NCBI RefSeq assembly: GCF_900231835.1
Contig: NZ_OCTN01000001.1
Location: forward strand, 124,001 to 188,000
Source: Pontivivens marinum
Lineage (GTDB): Bacteria > Pseudomonadota > Alphaproteobacteria > Rhodobacterales > Rhodobacteraceae
Direction: 5' to 3'
DNA: 64,000 nucleotides
Positions 9,255-17,576 of the stretch are shown here, piece after piece (positions within the stretch are counted from its first letter, which is position 1; each line of letters begins with the position of its first letter). The position numbers were made by a program, and so were the translations under genes. The notes beneath the pieces were generated by a model that ran no database searches, was not told the origin of the DNA, and saw only the letters and a program-made list of their open reading frames with translations.

Positions 9255-10169
9255 TCAGAACGGGGCGAAGCCGTCGCTTTTAGCCGCCGGTACAGACCAG
9301 CGCGTGCGGGCATCAATCGCCTGATGCGGCGCGCCATGACGGGGCACTTGCCCATGATCGCCATATAGCCACAGCACGATATTGGACCGCTCACCCTGCG
9401 TGATGGGCATGGATTCATGCGCCACACTGCCATGGTGGATCAGGGCCGTACCGGGCGCGAAGCTCAGCTCGCTAACCTTGCGCGTTTCCCTGTCAAAGAA
9501 CCGAACGCCGGACCCCGAAAATTCCTCACCCGGCAGGTTCAGGTTGATGTTCAACGTCACCGAGGACGCATCGGTATGCGCACGCAGCGAGGTATCCGCA
9601 TCAGCCTGCCACTGGATCGAGAACCCGAAGGTCTGCGTGTCGTAGCCAACGATATCCGGAAAGAGCAGCCGCGAGATTGGCCGCATATATGCATCCATCA
9701 AGCCCTGATAAAACGCCTGGAAATTCGGCGCGGCCAGATATCCCTCGGACCGTGGATCCAGCATCGCCCCGCCACGGTTCAGCGAAATGCCATAGGGCGG
9801 CCGCAGCGGAATTTGCGCATCCGCGGTTTTGCCAAGGTAATCGCGCAATACCTCTAGCTGCGCCGGATCAAAGAACTGCGTCTGGTAAACACCGGGGAAT
9901 ACCTCCTGCCACAGATCCTTAACCGCGCCCTCCTTGGACGGGTCCTGCCATGCTTGCTCAACAGCGGTGCGTAATGCCGGATCGTATAGCGAGGCATCAA
10001 GGGTCAGTTCGCGCGCCGCATCGGTCTGCTCCCATCCCGCCCATGCCTCTTGGAACAACTCACGGTTCTGCTCCCAGAACCTGTGCACAGATGGCGTTCG
10101 CTGCAACATTTCAGCCCGTGTTGGCCGTTCAATCGCGCGGGCGTTTTCAAGTGCGGTAGCTTGCATCAT
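9255..10169 (-). CDS. 2OG-Fe(II) oxygenase superfamily protein
   Basis: Protein of 304 residues with a probable double-stranded beta-helix oxygenase core in its second half. Iron ligands are visible as HTD (198-200) and a distal His at about 251 in HHGSVAHESMP. Arg261 in GERSNIVLWLYG should bind 2-oxoglutarate. The N-terminal 100 residues are helical and specific to this protein. The start could be either of two adjacent ATGs (10169 or 10166). The pattern resembles prolyl/lysyl hydroxylase-like enzymes; the substrate is unknown. Separated from both neighbours by about 110-135 bases, so it may carry its own promoter. Confidence 0.7.
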   Translation of the reverse strand: MMQATALENARAIERPTRAEMLQRTPSVHRFWEQNRELFQEAWAGWEQTDAARELTLDASLYDPALRTAVEQAWQDPSKEGAVKDLWQEVFPGVYQTQFFDPAQLEVLRDYLGKTADAQIPLRPPYGISLNRGGAMLDPRSEGYLAAPNFQAFYQGLMDAYMRPISRLLFPDIVGYDTQTFGFSIQWQADADTSLRAHTDASSVTLNINLNLPGEEFSGSGVRFFDRETRKVSELSFAPGTALIHHGSVAHESMPITQGERSNIVLWLYGDHGQVPRHGAPHQAIDARTRWSVPAAKSDGFAPF

Positions 10170-10280
10170 TTTTCTCTCAATATGGGCGCCGGTCAAAACC
10201 CCGCGCTGATTTTCGGTGGAGTTACGGCACGCACTGGCCGCACTAATGGGGCGGCGTGCCGTCGGTAATGGATGTGTGGA

Positions 10281-11069
10281 TCAGCCCAACGCGGCCACGG
10301 CATCCGTGATGCCCTGCATCACCGCCGTGATGTGACCAGCGTCTTGGGCCGCTGAGTGGGGTTGGGAAAACTGGCCGCTATCATTGTCGAAATAAGTGCC
10401 AGATTTCCCCGAAAATGATGCGCCTAGCGCTGCCTCTCGCAAAATATCCGCCCCGATATTTAGGTCATTGCCCGCCATGCCAAAGCCCTCTTTGACCATC
10501 TTGGATGCCAACAACGAGCCGGGATTAACTGCCAGAACCGCCGGACCATCAGGCAATTCGCGGGCCATTTCCTGCGACCAGATCGTGATCGCCAGCTTGC
10601 TTTGCGCATAGGCGTCAAAGTCCGGCAACTGCTTGCGGCCGTGCAAAGCCTTCAGATCAACAGGTGCCTGCGCTGCCGAGGACAGGTTCACAATGCGCCC
10701 GTCCTTCGCCATGATCGGCAGCAGCGCACGGGTTAGCACATATGGCGCAAAGGTATTGACCATAAAGCGCACATCATACCCATCCTGCGTGACGGTTACG
10801 GGGCTTTTCAGCAGGCCCGCATTGTTGATGATGACATCAAGCTGCGCGTGATCCCTGCGGATCATCGCGGCCAACGCGTGCACATCAGCCATCCGCGATA
10901 GATCGGCGGTATAGGCGTGGGTGTTGCCCCCGACCTTTTCCTGCGCGGCATCCAGTTTAGCCTGACTGCGACCATGCAGCAAAATCGTGTGCCCCTGCGC
11001 GGCCAAGGTCTGTGCGGTCAGCAACCCGATACCGTCGGTGGAGCCGGTGATGAGGATAGCTTTGGTCAT
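10281..11069 (-). CDS. Short-chain dehydrogenase/reductase
   Basis: SDR of 262 residues close to the retinol/protochlorophyllide-reductase-like branch. TGSTDGIG at 8-15 binds NAD(P)H, NNAG is at 82-85, and the catalytic YAQSK is at 154-158 preceded by a Ser pair near 130. Start at 11069 has GAAGGAA upstream. It follows the CmcJ/NvfI-type gene in the same direction, 59 bases away, so both are probably co-transcribed and would act on one small-molecule route. Confidence 0.85.
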   Translation of the reverse strand: MTKAILITGSTDGIGLLTAQTLAAQGHTILLHGRSQAKLDAAQEKVGGNTHAYTADLSRMADVHALAAMIRRDHAQLDVIINNAGLLKSPVTVTQDGYDVRFMVNTFAPYVLTRALLPIMAKDGRIVNLSSAAQAPVDLKALHGRKQLPDFDAYAQSKLAITIWSQEMARELPDGPAVLAVNPGSLLASKMVKEGFGMAGNDLNIGADILREAALGASFSGKSGTYFDNDSGQFSQPHSAAQDAGHITAVMQGITDAVAALG

Positions 11070-11128
11070 TTGATATTCCTTCAATCTGTGCGCCCCGAAA
11101 TCGGAGCTATAACAATCCGCTGGCGGCG

Positions 11129-11908
11129 CTACAGCCGCACCACGGTCCGGCTTTCGATACTGCGGCGAATGGTGTGAACGTCTGGATTCTCGATCATATC
11201 CAGCGCGCTATGCCCGATAGAGGCGCGCCCCTGATTGTCGTAAATGTTGAAATAGGCGACCTCATCCGGTGTCATCGTGGACATATAAATCCACTGATGA
11301 TCCGCATTCGCGGCCACGCCCATAATCTGACCCATGCGATCAGGATAGATCAGATCAATCAGAATCCAGTCCTCCGCCATCACGCTAGAGGGCAGAATGA
11401 ACCCCAGCGGAGCGGAGTTGATCGGCGCCCCGACCGGACGCCAAACATTGACAAAGGCGTATCGCCCCTTGGCCCAAATGGCGGCCTGTTCAGCACCCAA
11501 TATGTCGATCAAGCGTTGCTCGGCCCCGTGCTGACTGTAATCACTATGCACATTTCGAGCGGGCTTTCGGCCGGCATCAGCCCGATCAACCCGCACCGTA
11601 TGATCGAAAACGACAACGTCCTTCGCGCCGATTTCCTGCGTCAAAAGCTGCGAAATCTCCGCATCATAGGTCTGCTGCCAATCGCGCCCACCCTCATAGG
11701 ATCGCACCTGTGTTGGAAAATTTGCGAAACCCACGGAGTCATTCGCAAAACCGGTGGCACCGGCCATCGCACGCACATCCGCGACCCGTACCTGCGTCGG
11801 GGCCAATTCCGGCGAAATCAGATTTCCCGTGATCCCGCCTGCATCCAGCTCGAACGCTTGGCGTTCAGCTTTGTGCACAAGGTAATTCACTGTCGCAATC
11901 TGGGTCAT
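11129..11908 (-). CDS. CmcJ/NvfI family oxidoreductase
   Basis: Protein of 259 residues that I assign to the CmcJ/NvfI (AsaB-like) family, whose known members take part in oxidative steps of fungal and actinobacterial secondary metabolism. Family-like motifs: FDHTVR at 101-106, NVHSDYS at 119-125, NVWRPV at 154-159, then the C-terminal MTPDEVAYFNIYD and HSALDM. Start at 11908 follows GGAGAG. It is the first gene leftward of the divergent LysR regulator. Chemistry is uncertain: some members are non-heme iron enzymes, but ligands cannot be assigned firmly here. Family assignment is from motif memory, moderately secure. Confidence 0.65.
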   Translation of the reverse strand: MTQIATVNYLVHKAERQAFELDAGGITGNLISPELAPTQVRVADVRAMAGATGFANDSVGFANFPTQVRSYEGGRDWQQTYDAEISQLLTQEIGAKDVVVFDHTVRVDRADAGRKPARNVHSDYSQHGAEQRLIDILGAEQAAIWAKGRYAFVNVWRPVGAPINSAPLGFILPSSVMAEDWILIDLIYPDRMGQIMGVAANADHQWIYMSTMTPDEVAYFNIYDNQGRASIGHSALDMIENPDVHTIRRSIESRTVVRL

Positions 11909-12006
11909 CGATCTCTCCACGTTTCGTCTCGTAGATTGACTTAGCACCCTCAGAAATTATAAAAACTGGCCAGATTTGATTTCAGTATATCGAAAAAATA
12001 TAAAAT

Positions 12007-12924
12007 ATGGACATTCAAAGCCTCCGCCTTTTCGTACTGACATGTGAGACACTCAACATCAGCTCGGCTGGGCGCACGCTGGGCATGACCCCCGCAGTGG
12101 CCAGCACGCGGATTGCAAAGCTGGAACGCTTTGTCGGCGCTGACCTGCTGCACCGATCTACGCGCAAGGTGTCTATGTCACTAGAAGGACAGGATTTCCT
12201 GCCCTATGCACGGGAAATGATCGCGCAGGAGGAGGAAGCCCTCGCCGCCTTGGGCAGGGGTAAAACCAAGGTCAGCGGCACATTACGTTTCGCGGCACCC
12301 AGCACATTTGCGCAACTCTACATCGCGCCACTGCTGCCTGCATTCATGGATAAACATCCCGATCTGACTCTGGACCTGCACCTGTCAGACACGCAATTCG
12401 ACCTGATCGAGGGCAGCTATGACCTCGCCCTGCGCAACTCGGTGCTGGAGGATAGCAGCCTAACCGCGCGCAAACTGGCCGATGACAGGCGCATCCTGTG
12501 CGCGTCCGCGGACTATCTGAAGCGGCACGGCACCCCGATTGCGCCCACCGACCTGCCCGCACATCGGCTGATTGCTTTTAGCAACCTCGACCCAAAGGGG
12601 CTGTTAAAATCAGACGGGACTGTTGCAGAGTTCAGCCCGAAACGCGCCGCGCATAGAATGGTGTTGAACGATGGTTTAACCCAGAAAAAGATCACGTTGC
12701 AGGGCGCAGGTATTTCCGTCAATTCACTGTGGTTGGTCCATCAGGAACTGGCCAACGGCACCTTGCAGCGCGTGTTGCCGGATTACGAAATGGCGAACAA
12801 TCCGGCGTTGTGGCTGATCTATCCCAAAAGCAACGTTGTCTCGATCAAGGTCCGCGTATTCATCGATTTCCTGATCGACAATATCGGCAAGGACGCAATC
12901 TGGAACGCACCACCAACAGATTAG
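12007..12924 (+). CDS. LysR-family transcriptional regulator
   Basis: Regulator of 305 residues: winged HTH at 1-60 (MDIQSLRLFVLTCETLNISSAG), then a two-lobed effector-binding domain from about 90. It diverges from the CmcJ/NvfI-type gene with 98 AT-rich bases between, the classic layout for a LysR protein controlling its neighbour. No Shine-Dalgarno sequence is obvious before the ATG; AAAATATG is all that precedes it. Its stop shares the tetranucleotide TTAG with the stop of the TetR relic on the other strand. Control of the whole oxygenase block is inferred from position. Confidence 0.88.
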   Translation: MDIQSLRLFVLTCETLNISSAGRTLGMTPAVASTRIAKLERFVGADLLHRSTRKVSMSLEGQDFLPYAREMIAQEEEALAALGRGKTKVSGTLRFAAPSTFAQLYIAPLLPAFMDKHPDLTLDLHLSDTQFDLIEGSYDLALRNSVLEDSSLTARKLADDRRILCASADYLKRHGTPIAPTDLPAHRLIAFSNLDPKGLLKSDGTVAEFSPKRAAHRMVLNDGLTQKKITLQGAGISVNSLWLVHQELANGTLQRVLPDYEMANNPALWLIYPKSNVVSIKVRVFIDFLIDNIGKDAIWNAPPTD

Positions 12925-13310
12925 GCCCGCCGCGAGGGGCCGTAATAGCTTAACATCATGTTGACGGTGCTTTCGATCATCGCACCGATCCCCTCCGCCT
13001 GTCATGAGTTTCGCATGTCCAGCAAGCCATCCGCCGCCTGCTCCAGCATTTCCTCGAATGACGCTGAGTTGGCGTTCATGATATCCAGCGACATGAATAT
13101 GCGTGCCTGTGCACGCCACATATCCGTCAACTGCTCCTGTATATCGATGCATCAGCGTCTGGAACAACTGCTCCTGGCTATGGACACACCGGTAAACAGT
13201 CCGCTTTGACATCCCAAATGCGCACGAACGCCCATTCAGATCGAGTGCTGCCCGGTCCCGACTCGCAGCGGATGCAATACAGGCAATCTCTGGCATCAGA
13301 TTATAGTCAA
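12921..13310 (-). pseudogene. Relic of a TetR-family regulator
   Basis: Reading leftward, the segment near 13215-13140 encodes GMSKRTVYRCVHSQEQLFQTLM, a typical TetR recognition helix and following helix. The downstream part continues only after a one-base frame change near 13139: QEQLTDMWRAQARIFMSL and MLEQAADGLLDMRNS, then an in-frame TGA at 13002-13004, and a last piece AMIESTVNMMLSYYGPSRRA ending in TAA at 12921. Total length is far below the usual 190-210 residues, so the middle is deleted as well. This explains the stretch between the LysR gene and tRNA-Leu. Boundaries on the 5' side are approximate. Confidence 0.65.
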
Positions 13311-13383
13311 AGTGTCCCACGCCATTGGCGCTTGGGACAAATAAGCGGCAAATTTCAACGTTGTGAATGGTAGAACAAAGCTC

Positions 13384-13468
13384 TGGTACCCGTGGCCGGA
13401 CTCGAACCGGCAAGCCTTGCGGCGGCGGATTTTGAATCCGCTGCGTCTACCAGTTCCGCCACACGGGC
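13384..13468 (-). tRNA. tRNA-Leu (anticodon CAA)
   Basis: An 85-base tRNA on the minus strand with encoded CCA. Acceptor arm GCCCGTG pairs with CACGGGT, the anticodon stem GCGGA/TCCGC encloses TTCAAAA (anticodon CAA, reading UUG), a class II variable arm follows, and the T-arm CCGG-TTCGAGT-CCGG is perfect. Confidence 0.96.
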
Positions 13469-13630
13469 CCAGTGCCCTTCCGATAGCCTGACCTTGAATG
13501 CAGCGTCAAGCACCTGCCACGCTTTGCGGCACAAATTTCGAAATATTTTTGCCGTCGCAAGCCCACCCCACCGAAATTTCAACGATTTGAAACAGCCCGA
13601 TAGACAGGGTTCAACCGCCCTGCTACCGCT

Positions 13631-14215
13631 ATGCGCATGATCCGTAAGCTGTATAACTTTACCATCGCATTGGCAGAGAGCCCTTGGGCCCTGTGGGTGC
13701 TGGCCGTTGTCGCCTTTGTCGAAAGCTCGTTCTTTCCGATCCCGCCACATGCGCTGCTGATCCCGATGGTCATCGCCAAACCACAGGCCGCATGGCGCAT
13801 CGCATTGATTGCCACGGTTGCCAGTGTTGCAGGCGGCATTCTGGGCTATTGGATCGGCGCGGCCCTGTTTGACAGCGTCGCCCTGCCCATCCTCGAATTC
13901 TATCACAAGGCCGAGCTGTTCACGGAATTTGCCGGGAACTATAACGAGCACGGCGCATGGATCGTCCTGTTCGCGGGACTGACGCCATTTCCGTACAAGA
14001 TTATCACCATTGCATCGGGTGCAACGGCGCTGGATTTCAGCACGTTCCTGATTGCCTCCATCGCGGCACGGGGGATCATCTTTTTCGTTATGGCGGGTCT
14101 GCTGTGGAAGTTCGGCCCCCCAATCCGCACCTTTATTGAGAAGCGTTTGGGCCTGATGTTCACCCTGTTCATGGTGCTGCTCATCGCTGGATTTTTTGCC
14201 GTGAGGTATCTATGA
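13631..14215 (+). CDS. YqaA/DedA-type VTT-domain membrane protein
   Basis: Integral membrane protein of 194 residues of the VTT (DedA/SNARE-associated) superfamily, close to YqaA. Seen: FVESSFFPIPPHALLIPM near the N-terminus (re-entrant loop with conserved Pro), then hydrophobic segments around 55-80, 125-150 and 170-190. Relatives are linked to phospholipid flipping and envelope homeostasis. The stop overlaps the ATG of the DsbB-like gene by four bases (ATGA), so the two are translationally coupled. Confidence 0.85.
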   Translation: MRMIRKLYNFTIALAESPWALWVLAVVAFVESSFFPIPPHALLIPMVIAKPQAAWRIALIATVASVAGGILGYWIGAALFDSVALPILEFYHKAELFTEFAGNYNEHGAWIVLFAGLTPFPYKIITIASGATALDFSTFLIASIAARGIIFFVMAGLLWKFGPPIRTFIEKRLGLMFTLFMVLLIAGFFAVRYL

Positions 14216-14679
14216 GCCGCTTTCTAGTCACTATCGGCCTTCTCGGCTCCATCGCTCTGCTGGGTGGTGCGCTACTGTTCCAATATGTTGGCGGGTTGGC
14301 GCCGTGCCAGATGTGCATCTGGCAGCGCTGGCCGCACGCAATTGCGATCGTGCTGGGCGTGTTCGCCTTTATCCCTGCCGCGCGCAAATATGCCGCACGA
14401 CTGGCCGCACTGGCCGTTCTGATCGGCGCGGGCATCGGCGCGTTCCATGCAGGCGTGGAATGGAATTGGTGGGAGGGGATTACCTCCTGCGCGGGCACCG
14501 GCAACACCCTTGGCGGTATGGGCGGCGGCGACCTGCTCAACCTCGACGGCCCGCTGGGCGTTGTGCGCTGTGATGAGGCCGCTTGGGTCTTCCTCGGCAT
14601 TTCTATGGCCGGTTGGAACGCACTGTTCTCGCTGGTGCTGGGCGGGATCTGGGTCGCGGCGTCAAATACTGACGACTAG
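14212..14679 (+). CDS. DsbB-family disulfide bond formation protein
   Basis: Four-helix inner-membrane protein of 155 residues. Redox pair C32-x-x-C35 in PCQMCIWQRW matches the quinone-reacting cysteines of DsbB; a second pair, C93 and C120, sits in the second periplasmic loop. The loop with GTGNTLGGMGGGD is typical of the alphaproteobacterial form. It would re-oxidise a DsbA-like thiol oxidase, which is not in this window. Co-transcribed with the upstream VTT gene. Its stop overlaps the stop of the HNH gene on the opposite strand (CTAG). Confidence 0.88.
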   Translation: MSRFLVTIGLLGSIALLGGALLFQYVGGLAPCQMCIWQRWPHAIAIVLGVFAFIPAARKYAARLAALAVLIGAGIGAFHAGVEWNWWEGITSCAGTGNTLGGMGGGDLLNLDGPLGVVRCDEAAWVFLGISMAGWNALFSLVLGGIWVAASNTDD

Positions 14680-15263
14680 GCGTCCAGCTCCGCATCCCAA
14701 TACAGAAAATCAATCCAGCTTTTATGCATGAAGTTGGGTTGAAACCGCCGCCCGACATTTTGCAATTCACCGGGTGTTGGCTGACGCGGCACCTTGCGCA
14801 GAACCATTCCCGCCCGCTCCAACGTCTTGGACCCCTTGTGCAGGTTACACGGCCCACAGGACGCCACCACATTTTCCCACGTTGTACGCCCACCACGGGC
14901 CCGCGGGATCACGTGGTCAAAGGTCATCTCGCCCTGACTGCCGCAATATTGGCAGGTGAATCCGTCGCGTAAGAACAGGTTAAATCGGGTAAAGGCGGCA
15001 CGCCGCGCAGGCTGTACATAATCCTTCAGCACCACGACCGAGGGCAGCTTCATCTCGAAACTGGGGCTGTGCGCCACCGCGTCATATTCAGCCAGAATAT
15101 CCACCCGATCCAGAAACGCGGCCTTAACCGCCTCCTGCCAGGGCCACAGCGATAATGGGAAATAGCTCAACGGCCTGTAATCCGCGTTCAGCACCAATGC
15201 TGGATGCTCTCGCAGATTGCCCGGCGAGCGTACAAAATTCGTTGCAAATGAGGTCTCGGTCAT
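14676..15263 (-). CDS. HNH endonuclease family protein
   Basis: Protein of 195 residues with a zinc-bound HNH nuclease domain in its second half. C104-x-x-C107 and C136-x-x-C139 flank the DHVIPRARGG segment with His117, followed by WENVVASCGPCN. Proteins of this layout are widespread single-copy genes in Rhodobacterales and other bacteria, with no proven role. The start at 15263 opens with MTETSFATNF; a frame extension upstream lacks support. No restriction or phage genes are nearby, so a mobile origin is not indicated. Confidence 0.85.
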   Translation of the reverse strand: MTETSFATNFVRSPGNLREHPALVLNADYRPLSYFPLSLWPWQEAVKAAFLDRVDILAEYDAVAHSPSFEMKLPSVVVLKDYVQPARRAAFTRFNLFLRDGFTCQYCGSQGEMTFDHVIPRARGGRTTWENVVASCGPCNLHKGSKTLERAGMVLRKVPRQPTPGELQNVGRRFQPNFMHKSWIDFLYWDAELDA

Positions 15264-15461
15264 CGGACTCCGCTCCCGTCCCTTCCCGCCCATCAGGGCA
15301 TCGGAGACGGGACAAGCCCGTCCCAGTGCGCAAACTATATCTACCCCTCGAAACCGATCAAGCCTCTAGATGCGGGGCATCGTCCCCGACCGTATAGTCG
15401 CCCGCCATGACGGCATGGTGACACTGTACTTAGTACCCATAATTTATGCGCAAATACACCT

Positions 15462-15490
15462 GTGGCGGAGCCTTATCAAAGCTCCGCCAC
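15462..15490. terminator. Hairpin between HNH gene and esterase gene
   Basis: GTGGCGGAGC and GCTCCGCCAC form a ten-base perfect stem with loop CTTATCAAA, 74 bases beyond the esterase stop (minus strand). There is no T-tract on either side. The rest of 15264-15563 shows nothing I recognise. It may end esterase transcription by a Rho-assisted route. Confidence 0.45.
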
Positions 15491-15563
15491 ATCGCAAAAT
15501 CCCGACTGCTTTAGTGCGCAGCCACATAGCAGCCACTTTCCAGCCGGAAAGCAGCCCGCCGTT

Positions 15564-16211
15564 TCAGGCCAACCAACCCCGAATACGATGCAATGCCAAC
15601 GACAGCCCATCGGGGGCGATTCCATGCCCGACACCGGGGCTGACATGGCTGGAAACGTCGAAACCGGCCGCTTTCAGCGCCTTTTCTGCCTCAGGCATGC
15701 TGCTGGGCGGAACAACCTCATCCGCGTCACCGTGGATCAACTGGATAGGTGGCTTCGACACCGCACCAGACAGCCCTTCGGGCCGCATCAAACGACCGGA
15801 AAAACCAATAACACCAGCGAGTTGCGCCGCACGCTGCGGCCCGACATGCAGCGACATCATAGTACCCTGACTGAACCCGATCAGAATGGTGCGCTCCGCC
15901 GGAAATTCCTCAGCCATTTCATCCAGATAGGCGTTCAGAATATCGGTGGAGGATGCAAATCCCTGCCCCATCTCGACCTCACTGGAGCCATCCATCCACG
16001 GGATCGGAAACCACTGATATCCCATTGGATTAACGGAACATTTCTGTGGCGCATTCGGCGCGACAAAGGTCACATCAGGCAAATGTGGCGCCAACGGATC
16101 AGCCAACCCGATCAGGTCGTTGCCGTCGGACCCGAATCCGTGCAGCAAAATAACGAGCGCAGATGCCTCGCCCGAGGCCGCATCGCGGCGTGGTCCGGTC
16201 AATTTGGTCAT
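15564..16211 (-). CDS. Alpha/beta hydrolase, phospholipase/carboxylesterase family
   Basis: Cytoplasmic serine hydrolase of 215 residues similar to YpfH and EstB. Oxyanion-loop HGFGSDG is at 24-30, nucleophile Ser114 in GFSQG, Asp in HGDADEVVP and His in GVGHGI complete the triad. Natural substrates of this family are short acyl esters; the one here is unknown. The gene is 21 bases downstream of the AlkA-type glycosylase gene on the same strand and probably belongs to the HAD-glycosylase-esterase transcript. Confidence 0.87.
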   Translation of the reverse strand: MTKLTGPRRDAASGEASALVILLHGFGSDGNDLIGLADPLAPHLPDVTFVAPNAPQKCSVNPMGYQWFPIPWMDGSSEVEMGQGFASSTDILNAYLDEMAEEFPAERTILIGFSQGTMMSLHVGPQRAAQLAGVIGFSGRLMRPEGLSGAVSKPPIQLIHGDADEVVPPSSMPEAEKALKAAGFDVSSHVSPGVGHGIAPDGLSLALHRIRGWLA

Positions 16212-16232
16212 GTGAACCCTTCGTTCATAAAT

Positions 16233-16865
16233 TTAGACTATACCCTCTCGGGACTTCACTACGTGATAATAGGCCCATAGCAACCTTGCCGCCACCGAAC
16301 GCCATGGCGACCATGCCTCTGCCATTTCGCGCAGCGGCTTTTCCTTTGGCCGCTCGGGCAGATCGAACAATATCCGCGCGCCCTCTTGCAGGGCCAAATC
16401 ACCGGGCGCGAACACATCCGCCCGCCCTAGCGAGAACATCGCGTAAATCTCGGCCGTCCAAACGCCGACACCCTTTAGCGCGACCAAGCGCGCCACAACC
16501 TCGTCATCCGGCAGGGTGCGTAGGGCAGCGAAATCAACATCGGCCTCCAGCAGGCCGCGCACATATTTAATCTTGGGCCGCGACAGGCCACAGGCCCGCA
16601 GCTCCTCATCGCTCAACGCACCGGTTCCCTGTGGCGTGCAGGCACCGGCAGCCTGCAACCGGCCCCAAATACCACGCGCCGCGGCAACCGATAATTGCTG
16701 ACTAACGATCGCGGATAGCATCGCCGGATATCCGTCATCGCGCAGGCGCAGGGGCAACGGACCTGTCTGTTCATAGGCCTGGGCAAAGCGGGAATCGTGG
16801 GCGGATAGCCACGCCATCCCCTCCACAACATCCTGATCTGTCTGAACTATCCGACCAACACTCAT
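16233..16865 (-). CDS. DNA-3-methyladenine glycosylase II-type (HhH-GPD)
   Basis: Base-excision repair glycosylase of 210 residues. The helix-hairpin-helix appears as LVALKGVGVWTAEIY and the catalytic Asp as the D of FAPGDLALQ, as in AlkA. It lacks the N-terminal AlkA domain, so it is the short MAG-like form. It should remove alkylated purines. Its ATG overlaps the TGA of the upstream HAD gene (ATGA), indicating coupling. Confidence 0.88.
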   Translation of the reverse strand: MSVGRIVQTDQDVVEGMAWLSAHDSRFAQAYEQTGPLPLRLRDDGYPAMLSAIVSQQLSVAAARGIWGRLQAAGACTPQGTGALSDEELRACGLSRPKIKYVRGLLEADVDFAALRTLPDDEVVARLVALKGVGVWTAEIYAMFSLGRADVFAPGDLALQEGARILFDLPERPKEKPLREMAEAWSPWRSVAARLLWAYYHVVKSREGIV

Positions 16866-17503
16866 GGCCGCAGCAGCGCGGGTAAGTCGCGCATTGCATG
16901 GAATGGCACAGCACCAACAGCGGCCAGTTTTGCGCCATCATCCTCGGGCGCGTAACCATAGCAGGTCATACCGGCGGCACGGGCAGCGCGCGCGCCGGTC
17001 GCACTATCCTCAACCACCACGGCCTGCGATGGCTCCACGCCCAACAACTTCGCCGCGGCGAGGTAGACATCCGGCGCGGGTTTCGAGGCCCCAACCTCCT
17101 GCGCGGATAGCAAACGCCCGTCCAATCGGTCCGTCAAACCGCAGCGGCCCAGCGTGACAAGCATCTTACGCATCGTACCGTTCGAGCCGACAGCATAGGG
17201 GATTCCCTGCGCATCCAGCCAGTTGAGCAGATCGGTAACGCCTGCGACTTCGGTCACTTCCTTCGCCAGAACGGCATACATTTCCTCATAAATCGCGCTG
17301 ACCCAGTTTTCCTCGATCCGCGCACCGGCCTGCGCCGCCGCCTGCCCGACCGCCGTCATCGTGCCGCCGACGAAGCGATCCATGATGACATCCTCGGTCC
17401 ATTCCAGTCCGCGCGCGGCTAGGTTTTCGCAAATCACGCGGTTTGTCAGATGCTCACTGTCCACCAGCACGCCGTCGCAGTCGAAAATTACGGCCTGTAT
17501 CAT
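16862..17503 (-). CDS. HAD-superfamily phosphatase / phosphoglucomutase-like
   Basis: Protein of 213 residues of HAD subfamily IA with a cap domain. Motif I DCDGVLVDSE is at 8-17, motif II Ser/Thr in VGSNGT, motif III Lys in ASKPAPDVY and motif IV VVEDSATG. Relatives include beta-phosphoglucomutase and small sugar-phosphate or glycolate phosphatases; sequence alone does not decide. Start at 17503 follows AAGGCGGG. It heads a three-gene leftward operon and diverges from the MFS gene. Confidence 0.85.
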   Translation of the reverse strand: MIQAVIFDCDGVLVDSEHLTNRVICENLAARGLEWTEDVIMDRFVGGTMTAVGQAAAQAGARIEENWVSAIYEEMYAVLAKEVTEVAGVTDLLNWLDAQGIPYAVGSNGTMRKMLVTLGRCGLTDRLDGRLLSAQEVGASKPAPDVYLAAAKLLGVEPSQAVVVEDSATGARAARAAGMTCYGYAPEDDGAKLAAVGAVPFHAMRDLPALLRP

Positions 17504-17576
17504 GTGCCCGCCTTTTGAATGTATCCATACGCAAGATTCGTTGCGCTTCACGCGCCATCACGTCAAAACAACACGT

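Noticed and set aside
13384-13468. tRNA-Leu as an integration site
   Set aside because: No integrase, direct repeat of the tRNA 3' end or island boundary could be seen, although an accessory block lies nearby.
14676-15263. HNH gene as a mobile intron or phage nuclease
   Set aside because: No intron, integrase or phage genes adjacent; the gene is in a normal housekeeping setting.
15294-15563. Short frames between the HNH and esterase genes
   Set aside because: No RBS or protein-like composition; only the hairpin is convincing.
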